This document shows positions 55,477-64,000 of a stretch of 64,000 bases of DNA, one piece after another. Within the stretch, counting starts at the first letter, position 1. Each line of letters starts with the position of its first letter. A program made the translations under genes and the position numbers. Below the pieces are notes generated by a model. The model saw nothing but the letters and a program-made list of their open reading frames with translations. It was not told the DNA's origin and made no database searches. Origin of the DNA: Paramecium tetraurelia (taxonomy: Eukaryota; Ciliophora; Oligohymenophorea; Peniculida; Parameciidae); NCBI RefSeq assembly GCF_000165425.1, contig NW_001798955.1:558001-622000 (forward strand), in the 5' to 3' direction.

Positions 55477-58400
55477 ATGAGTTAAAATAAAGAAAAGGTT
55501 GAATCAGAGCTTTTTCAAATGTATCAGAATGCCATTGATTTGTTGGAAGAAGATTAAATTGCAGATGGCATTGCAATCCTTAAGAAATTGATGAATCACC
55601 CCTCCATAATAAATTAAGAGGATAAAAAGATTCTCTATGGAATTTATATGTCTTTGGCTGAAATATTGGCACAAAGCGAAAATGTTTCTGAAAAATGCGA
55701 AGCCTTAAATTATTATTATTAGAGCACATTAATAGTAGAAAATTGCTGGTAAACCTACAGAAAGATGTCGCTTTTATTTCGTCAACTTGGAATGATGCCA
55801 AGAGCTTTAAATTTAAATTTAAAAGCGTATTTTAACATTAAAATTTTATAGTCTTTAATATTGTTCATAATGCATTCTAACTTAGCCTCTTCTATATTAA
55901 GCTTGTTGCATTAGCTTTTTAATGGATAGTTGGGATGATTTCAATCAATATTTTAAGATGATGAAGGATGATACTAATTTGAAGCAATAGATACAAGAAC
56001 TAGAAAACTACCATTTAACTAAACAAAAAACAGCTTTTGTTAATACATTGTTGATTGAATATAATCAAATTGAACAAAAGCTACAGTCTTTACCTGAGAA
56101 TTAAATTTATTATCTTCTCTAAGAACAACAATTTGAATAAGAGATTTTTTTAGATACTTAAAATATCAGAAAGTTCTTTAAAGATATCAAATGTTTGTTT
56201 CAAATTAATCTCAATTTTAGAAAGAATCCATCTAAAGATAATTATCTAATCGCTAGTACAAGGATTACTGTAACATCAAATCAAAACAAAAAAAAAACTT
56301 TTGTTTCAAAAGAATAGCCAAGTCAAGTAGTTAGATAAATTGAAAAGCAGAAATCAAAACAATCATAATATTAATAATAGTTTAATCTAGATTAAAATAT
56401 CTATAATTCTAATACAAAATTAATCGATCTTATTAAATAAAATTATGGTTGGGATATGGTTTCATTTTCCATGATAAATAACAATACTAAAATATCAAAT
56501 GAGCAGAATGAATATTAAGGGTGTTCCATTTCTAAATTTTTATCTGAACGATTAAGCAACTAAAGTTTCCTTACTGTTATTGAACTTTTAAAGAAATTAA
56601 TTATATTAATTCTACAAGATTTTCTTTCTTATAAATAATCAATTCAAAATTTTAACTTTGTATCCAAAGGATTAATTAATTGTGTTGTTTGGGCTCAATA
56701 TTTCACAAACAAATTGGTGGATGATCCCTTTTTAAAATTGTAACTATTAGAAATTGCTTTTGACGAGTTAAAATCACGTTTCAAAGAAAAAAAGCCTAAA
56801 TCTCCTGAAGAATAAAATAAAATCAAGAATTACATTCTTTTCATCAATAATATGAAATTGGAATTACTACAAACTGATATTTCGAGCATTTTGATTAATA
56901 GCAATTAAAGAAAAGAATATTTGACAAAGTATTCAATCATAATGGCTACCATTCATAGCGATATTCATTTCTTTTAACCTAAAATGGCGAAGCATTTTGC
57001 TAGTTAATTGAAAAACAGTAAATTAAAATAGTAAATTAATGACAAAATACTAGCTTATAAAATAGAATCTGAACTCAAAACCTCAAAGTAAGTTCTAAAG
57101 ATTATTACGTAATGGGAAGAGAGAGAATAAAAATTGGAAGATAATGAAAAAATAAGAACATATATTATATAGGTTATTGAATATTTAAAGTCTAATAAGA
57201 ATAATAATTTATTGTAAAGGTTGTCAATCATTTTTCTAAATTAATTTTAGTTTGCTTGTCGAATTGAGGATTTAAAAGAGATATAAAAGTTTGTGTAACC
57301 CTTGGTGTTGTAAATTTTAAATCTTAATAATTTCGATTTCGAAATAGATATAGGATTCATTTTCCTCAAGTTTTCTTTCGTTTATTCTTTGATAGAAATT
57401 GACTCTAGTGAAATTTTGGCCAAATTTACTGAAATATTTCTAGCATCACCAAATAACATTAATAAATATCTAATTCTTTTAGAAGTACTAAAAATACATA
57501 ATTTTAAACTAAATGATTATTTTAACTTTGTAAATATTGATACTATTTTAATGGAGTTTATTGATATTAAAATAAAATCCAAATAAAAGTACAATTAATT
57601 AGTAGAATTTTTTAAAAATAATATTGAAGCTGATTTAGAGTTAAATTATTATTTACTCCATTTACTAGAATTAAAAATTCAACATACACCTTAATTCATT
57701 GTCTAGCCTAATACACTTGCTATGGAAGTTGATAAATTTGAAACTAAATTACCTCAACCAGACTCATTTTCTGATGCATCAGAAGATGAATTGGAATAGC
57801 CATGTTAGTATAAAAATGAATTCAAAACTATGGTATTAGAAGAAAGTCAAATTGAATCTTCTTTTAGGATAACTAAAAAAATCTTCTAATTTTCAAATAA
57901 AACAGTGGAATTTCTAATTAATCATTCTATTTAAATTAATGTAGGCGACCCTAAGATTATTAATCATATTAAAAGATTTGCTAAAGAATGTGTCAAATGC
58001 GAGTTCGGCATGAGTACTAATGAATTAAGTACTTAACTATATCAAATAGTAATCTAAAAATATTATCTCTAAGCTGAATTCAAAAAAGAGTTGACAAAAA
58101 TAGAACTACAATTTTTGGGTTATTTTTTACCTCATTGCATCAAGACTGTTTCAGATTTCAAATAAATCAATGAATTTTTACTAACCAATGTATATCCATC
58201 ACTTAATAAGCAAATTGAACAAGAAATCGGTGTATTTGTAGAAGAATTAGAATCATATATGTTTGATAATCAAGAGTTAGCATAAAGCTTTCCACTTGAG
58301 GAACATTATAATAACATAAAGAATTGGAAAATTGAAAGTGATTATAAAGCAAATTTATTCTATTTGTTATAAAGAGCTCAAGAAATTCTTGATGAATAAT

Positions 58401-60025
58401 CTGAATATTCACAATTTAAGAATTTTCTGTTTGCTCTAGCATATAAGGATTCTTAATTTTTATGGAATGAATTTTATATTACATTATTTGATAAAGCTAG
58501 GAATCATTTATCATAGAGGAAAAAGTCAGATGTAGATTGGTTTAACTGTCAACAAAGAGTACAATCAATAATTTAGAATTATCCTGATTTACATTATTTA
58601 GAAGAGCATTTTATGATAATGGATCTCTTACAATTATAGGAATAATAAAATATCTACTAAACAACAGTTTCTTAATAAAAATTCAATTAAATTTAATAAG
58701 TATATGAGAAATTGTTCATGAAAAAATAAATGATACCAACCAATGTTTTTGATATAAAAAATAACTTTAGACTATTGCTGCTTTAAGAAAAGGTTGTAAT
58801 GAGAAAATATTATAAAATTAATATTGAAGATATTGCATAAAATTTGGAAAATCTTTAAATTCTCAAATCTTTGATTAATCAAATGAATAACCATTAAATA
58901 TTGTATTTCCTTCATTCAAAAGATAGTGAAGTAGAAATTAAATAAGATTTATTAATATCAATATATAAATTTATCAGAAGATATTTAAGACATCAATTAC
59001 ATAATCAATTGAATTAATTGATAGAACTCATTAAGTAAAAACTTCCTTATTTATTGAATCCATCTTAAAATTAACTTTAATTCTAATTTGAACTAGATAA
59101 AAAACATTTTAAAATCCAAAATTTTGATTAGGATTAATTAGAATAGGAAAAAAATACACAATTTTCCAATTTAGAGGTAAACCTAATTCTAAACAATATA
59201 TTAGAGGAATTTATTGGGAATAAAAAAAGATTGATTAGAAAAAAACCATAAAGGTTTTTGATTGAATCATTTTATTATTCTACTCATTTATTATTTCATA
59301 GTAATGCCTCAATTGATTAAGTTTTCAATTCAATTCAATCGGTTTATTTACCGAACACAAAAGACTTAATTTATTATTACAAATCAATTGATAGGTATAA
59401 ATGTGAAAAAGATAAAATTCTTAGTTAGTATTATTTTCATGAACTTAATTTTTCATACTAGAAATCTAAAATATTGAAATTAATCCTTAAAATTTTATTG
59501 AAACAAAAGAAATACAAAGAAATTGTAACACTGTTAGACAAGCTTAACAAAACATATGATTTAAGGTTGTTTTAAGCTGTTATTGGATTATTAACAGCCA
59601 TTAAATATATTGAAGAGAAAATCTTAATTAGAGATATCATCATAAAGGTTGAATCTTTAAGTAAAACTAATGATTTTTTAAAAGATGATCAAATCTTGGA
59701 ATTATTAAATAGAATGTATATAAAATTATATGAGAAAGAGCAATAGGAATAAGGTCTAAATGATGTTGAAACTGAAATAAGTGAAATTAAAATTGAAAAA
59801 GGAAAGAAAATCATAGAGGATATCAAGGCAATAAAAAGGAAGCCAACGAAAATAAAAGATAATCAATAGATTTCCTAATAATAATAATCTTAAATCTAGC
59901 AATCCTAAATTTAGAATTAATAATAATTGTATTAATAGTCAAGTGAATACATTAATGATGAAATAGGCTAATTTAAAACCTAAGAGGGATCTCTTTCGCC
60001 ACTTATTGATTTAGATATTGTATGA
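55477..60025 (+). CDS. Large helical (TPR-like) protein, possible HIR3/CABIN1 relative
   Basis: 1507 aa with one intron (55827-55851, 25 nt); exons sum to 1508 codons, TGA at 60023-60025. The N-terminal 150 residues look like TPR helices (LFQMYQNAIDLLEEDQIADG; CWQTYRKMSLLFRQLGMMPR). The rest is all-helical, rich in Leu, Ile, Asn, Gln and Lys, with an acidic patch (SFSDASEDELEQP) and a Gln-rich end before ACIDIC-like SLSPLIDLDIV. The opening resembles the TPR start of HIR3/CABIN1 histone-chaperone subunits, but the similarity I can judge by eye is weak and it could be another helical scaffold. The continuous 4.5-kb frame makes the gene itself certain. Confidence 0.7.
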
Positions 60026-60305
60026 TTTAATTTATTTATTAATTCAACTAAAGTGGTTAATGAAATATGGGTTAACATATATAAGTTTTCTAATTTTTAG
60101 TCGCAATTATATTTTATATATATATAACTTATCTTTTAGTCTTTTTGTGAAAAATAATTAATACAATAATTAATTAATTAAATAATTTATTTATTAATAA
60201 AATAATAAAAGGATAATGGCATAATAATCTATTTATTTGCAAGATAAATGAAAAGCATATTTGAGATTGAAAGCTTTTAAAATAAAATAATAAAATATCA
60301 TAGAA

Positions 60306-62513
60306 ATGAAATAAGAGACTTTGAGTAATTCAACAACTTAGACTATTGGAAGTTCCTAATAGACTTAATCACTTGATGAAATAGAAAAATATAATTGTTT
60401 TTGGAAATAAGAAATAATTTTGAGTGATTGTGAAGAGTAATTTGTTTAAATAGTATCTGATGATGAGAGGGATTGCGCTGCTATGGTAAGCTTTGGAAAA
60501 GCACTTAACATCCAACCAACAGATATTTCATAAATAACTGAGATCTTAAACTATTTGGACACCCCGTAATTAAAGATGACTTCTTTGTAGAGTCCATAAA
60601 ATGTTTTGAACTATTTCCTGCCTAATAGTTTTGTATCTACACTAACAGAGATGATCAATCATTACCTTTTAATGGTGTTACAAGAAGATGTAAAATAATA
60701 GCAATAAACTCAATAAATTTATCACAAGAAGAAATACAAAGAAGCTGAGATTTAATTTTACTTAGGTTTGCAAATTTTGTTTGGAGTGTATAGATTTCCA
60801 TCTCTGGATGATTATTGGAATGCTGAATCCTGGTTAAAAGGAGGAGTAGAAGTTACTATGCCAATAGGTAGATTCAAATTTGTAGATCTTCATATTTTTT
60901 CATACTTTGATGAATAATAAAGAGCAAAATTACAATTGGAAGTCAGCAAATTTTCAAAGAAATTAAAATCACTTTATAATCCAGATTAAGAGTTAATTAT
61001 TGTCGAATAAAATCAGAAGGCATACAAAGCATATTACATATTTGATTATGACAGTTCTTAAATTATTGATTTGCTAGTTGTTTGCAACAATGTGAAGAAT
61101 GAGGATAGAATTAACAGAGTGATGAGAATGCTTTATAAGTATTCTAATTAGAATCATGTTACTTACATATTATTTGATCTTAGTTTAGACAAGATAATTC
61201 AATTGGTGGATCAATCTATCTACCCAGTCATTCGCTATTAAAACATCAGCCATAATTTGATTCAAATGCTATAGGATGGAGAGTACGAATTGGATTAATT
61301 ATTTTTAGTTAAATAGGGAACTTAAGTGGATGTTTTCCCATAAAGACGTCTGATATCGAATAGACCTTACATGACTTCTTATGAAAAGATAAAGGAGTAA
61401 TTGCAAGAACACATAACAAATCTATAGTAATTTAGAAGTAACTTTTATTAGTCATCATAATTGAATAATACTGAAGGATTTCATCAATTGAGAGTTGAAT
61501 TTGAAGAATATTTCGAAATTATGATTCATAACACATTTTTATTGATTCAGCAGACATCTCAATCGCAATTCAGACATGATTTAGCTAAGATTCTACTTAA
61601 TGAGAAAGGATAATAGATAGAGAGAGATCGTAATGAAGCCAAACGTAAATTGAATGTCACTTACTAAGAAAACACATCAAATACAGACCAGTTGTCATTT
61701 GGATTATAAAAACAGTATGCTGATCAATTCCATACTCCTATACCTTAGAAATAAGAAGATACATTTAAATATTGTTTGGTGTGTATGAAATTTGAAGGCT
61801 TGACTAAACCATACTATAGATGTTAATTGTGTGAAAAACTCTTGAAGGTCAATAAGATATTCTTGTGTCCATTTCCTTGTTTTGAACTATTTCATAGGAA
61901 TCCAAGTGATTTCATGGTTTGTGATATGAAAATGTTAGAGCCACTAGGAGAAGGTGCGTATTTCAAAAATGAATCAACTATGTAATTGGTTAGTAATGGA
62001 TAAGAAGAAGATGCGAGTGGAAAGAAAAGAAAATATAATAAACCTCCACCTAGAACATTTTGGTCATTCAATAAAGAGATCTACAAACAAGCAAATATCA
62101 ATGATGATCAGAACTTGAATGACATCTTAAATACTTTCAAAAAACCTCAGGTCCCTGCTCCTTCACCAAATTTGCTATAGCCTATTGTTCCTTAAGAATA
62201 ATAAGTATAGACGTCGACTTTGGGACACAAAAAGGATATGAAAGATATTGATCATCTCTTAAATTAGGAAAGAGAGCAGAAGGATAAATTAATAAAGGAA
62301 ATGTAGGAGAGGGATAAACAATTATAAGAATAATACTTCCAATAATAATACGAGAAACAATTGTAAAAGGAATAGGAATCGAAGAAGGGCAAGAAGGCTC
62401 AGAAAGAGAGTGAAAAGAAGAAATAATTAGAGGAACAACTTAAGAATGTCAGTCCTCTTGAGAAATTCATGGAACAAATAAATAAAAGAGCTAAGGTTGA
62501 GGATGTTGAATGA
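60306..62513 (+). CDS. Domesticated PiggyBac transposase-like protein (PgmL-type)
   Basis: 735 aa, no intron. Residues about 150-330 follow the PiggyBac DDE fold: FYLGLQILFGVYRFPSLDDY with the YW pair, GRFKFVDLHIFSYFDE for the RF...LHF segment, then LIIVEQNQKAYKAYY where the family has its first catalytic Asp (Asp-Glu), here Val-Glu. The second Asp is kept (YILFDLSLDKII), the third is not seen (LFLVKQGTQVDVFP). A Cys-rich finger follows (about 489-530: CLVC, CQLCEK, CPFPCFELFHR) and a Lys/Gln/Glu coiled coil ends the protein. No terminal inverted repeats or TTAA flanks are present, so it is a host gene. In Paramecium, PiggyMac and its PiggyMac-like partners excise internal eliminated sequences; this one should be a non-catalytic partner. 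Confidence 0.82.
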
Positions 62514-62602
62514 TGGAATAAATTTATTGGCAAATCATTATATATATATAGAATTAGTATTAGTATTATTTAAGAAATACTGAATTTTTGCATATAATAT
62601 TA

Positions 62603-62923
62603 TCATCTATTGTAGAATAGACCTCCATAATTTCTAGAATATCCATTAGTAGTGCTTTTACTATGATAATCATTCAAAACATAATTGCTTTTTTTAAATC
62701 CCTATTAAACTGCTACTGTAGGATCATATTATTTCAATAAGCCTAAATCCTTCAATTTATAGACATTTTATTCAAGTAATTTATTGTTGATTATCAAGCT
62801 TGCATCTTCTAGGATTGAATCCAAAATATCTCCTTATTTCCTGCCTAAATAACTTCTGCTAGATTGATTCTCAACAAGTAAGGTGTCTTTCAGCTTCTAG
62901 ATTGCAGGATTTGAGTTGGCCAT
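62603..62923 (-). CDS. Hypothetical small protein
   Basis: 106 aa, no intron, MANSNPAIQKLKDTLLVENQ to TGA at 62603-62605. Middle is helical (ILDSILEDASLIINNKLLEQ); the C-terminal third is Tyr/Asn/Ser/Gly-rich (NGYSRNYGGLFYNR). No domain recognised. Tight spacing to both neighbours (89 bp and 83 bp) and a clean frame support a gene. Confidence 0.6.
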
Positions 62924-63006
62924 AGAACAGGATCTCCGATTATTGAGTTATAAATAAGGCAGTTTCTCTTAGGAAGATTGCATTAAATTAATTATTCAAA
63001 ATCATT

Positions 63007-64000
63007 TCACCTAAACCGGTTTAAAATACAACGCAGTTGCCCTTTTCTTTTTCCTATGATGACTGACATCTTTCTGGGGACTTACAAGCTGGCTACCTCT
63101 AAGAATGGTTTAGCGATATTTTCTTATATTTTCAATTATAATTACTTAATGAATTCATATGGAAAAGTAAGAAAGAGACTGAGTTACTTCCATTATTCAA
63201 AGAATTTCAAGTTTATTTTTGTACTTTTAAACAGCCAAGCAGAATTAAAATCAGGATGATAATTTTTGTAATTCTTAATACAATCTATTTCTAAATTAAT
63301 TCTCTAGTTCAGTTTTAATTTTAAGTCTTCTAACAATATTTTATCACTTTCTCTTAAACATTCTTCATCAAATTCTCTTGGATTATGTAATTCTAATATT
63401 TAGACAGTCTAGTTTGTAGGGTGTAATTTTTATCGTATTTACTTAATATTTAAGGCTTGTTTGTTGGGAAATTATCTCCTTGTGATATTTTACATTTTTT
63501 AAAAGTAGTTTGAATGAGAAGCTTTCCAAGATTCTTTTAATTCAAATTCAGAAGAATCTGATGATTCTATTGTTGGGATAGTTAATTAAATCTTATCTGC
63601 ATTATCATTTTATTTAAGTTCCTTAAAAATAGCTCGTCTTTTCCTTTCAAATATCCTTTTATAGGGCCTTCTAGTTTGTAATTAAGGGTACTGATGTTTT
63701 TTGATGACTGAATCTGTGTCTGGATTAAATGTCAGCAAAGGACACTGCTGAATAGTATGTTAAAGGCTTTTGCATGAATAACAATCCATACCAAAATATG
63801 ATTTGTCAAAGATGAGTTGTTCTTTCAATTAGCAATATTATTCATGATCTTCAGGATATTGTTAAAGGACTTTCATGAAGTCTTTTTTTGTGATGAAGAC
63901 CAATTTGCTAAAAGCAACAGAAGTGTATCTTAAAGATGGGATATCATCAAACATAAATTCTCTTAATCCAAAATTATCTCCAGTTTAGAGGGTTGCTAAT
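63007..64000 (-). CDS. Cyclic-nucleotide-binding K+ channel, C-terminal part (5' end beyond window)
   Basis: 331 codons of a larger protein. The first visible residues are the end of a cNMP-binding domain (LATLQTGDNFGLREFMFDDI with the phosphate-cassette-like turn, then TKKDFMKVLQQYPEDHEQY). It is followed by the segment CYSCKSLQHTIQQCPLL, a Cys/His motif seen after the cNMP domain in the large family of Paramecium voltage/cyclic-nucleotide-type K+ channels. The remaining 220 residues are charged and probably cytosolic. TGA at 63007-63009; no intron is needed in this part. The membrane part lies past base 64000, so channel identity is inferred from the C-terminal domains alone. Confidence 0.75.

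Noticed and set aside
60306-62513. Intact PiggyBac transposon
   Set aside because: No terminal inverted repeats or TTAA target duplications are visible and the catalytic Asp set is incomplete, so it is a host gene.

Overview
The window reads as gene-dense nuclear DNA of a ciliate of the Paramecium type, most likely from the macronucleus. Conserved proteins (ribosomal protein uS12/RPS23, CKS1, SDHA, CLU, DDX46, UBA4, PP2A B'') are only continuous when TAA and TAG are read as glutamine and TGA is the only stop. Their exons are separated by tiny introns (17 to 34 nt here, nearly all GTA...AG). I see no TA-bounded inserts interrupting exons, as expected of IES-free macronuclear sequence. There is no tRNA, rRNA, CRISPR array or intact mobile element.

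Layout. 1-10.5 kb: mevalonate kinase (partial), a decayed ORF, RPS23, a possible small gene, a Cys-rich surface-antigen-like protein, a MORN-repeat protein, a SNF1/AMPK-type kinase, CKS1 and UBA4/MOCS3. 10.6-23 kb: four-gene-class minus-strand block made of a PAS-containing membrane protein, a histidine-kinase-like protein that has lost its catalytic signature, and an MSP-domain coiled-coil protein. 23-30 kb: SDHA, divergent from a PP2A B'' subunit, which converges on a VPS9-domain protein. 30-38.6 kb: two unknown proteins, a B-box/CHY-like zinc protein, CLU, and a broken tyrosine-aminotransferase-like gene. 38.7-47 kb: DDX46/Prp5 helicase, a ubiquitin-like ORF joined in frame to a membrane protein across one TGA, a small basic protein, and a B-box-like zinc protein. 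47.4-60 kb: the giant P-type-ATPase/guanylyl cyclase of ciliates and a 1507-aa helical protein. 60.3-64 kb: a domesticated PiggyBac transposase-like protein, a small unknown protein, and the C-terminus of a cyclic-nucleotide-binding K+ channel.

The genes are a mixed housekeeping and signalling set rather than an operon. Convergent neighbours are packed extremely tightly (0, 17, 45, 48, 89 and 96 bp between stop codons). Signalling is well represented: guanylyl cyclase and a cNMP-binding channel, a PAS membrane protein, an AMPK-like kinase, a phosphatase subunit and a Rab-GEF-like protein. The item most tied to ciliate biology is the PiggyBac-derived protein, whose relatives in Paramecium take part in programmed DNA elimination.

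Two very conserved genes (SDHA, CLU) carry single-base frame shifts at homopolymers. These may be assembly errors, so single-base lesions elsewhere in the window should be read with caution. For most multi-intron genes I checked that span minus introns is a multiple of three. The guanylyl cyclase exon map is only partly resolved.
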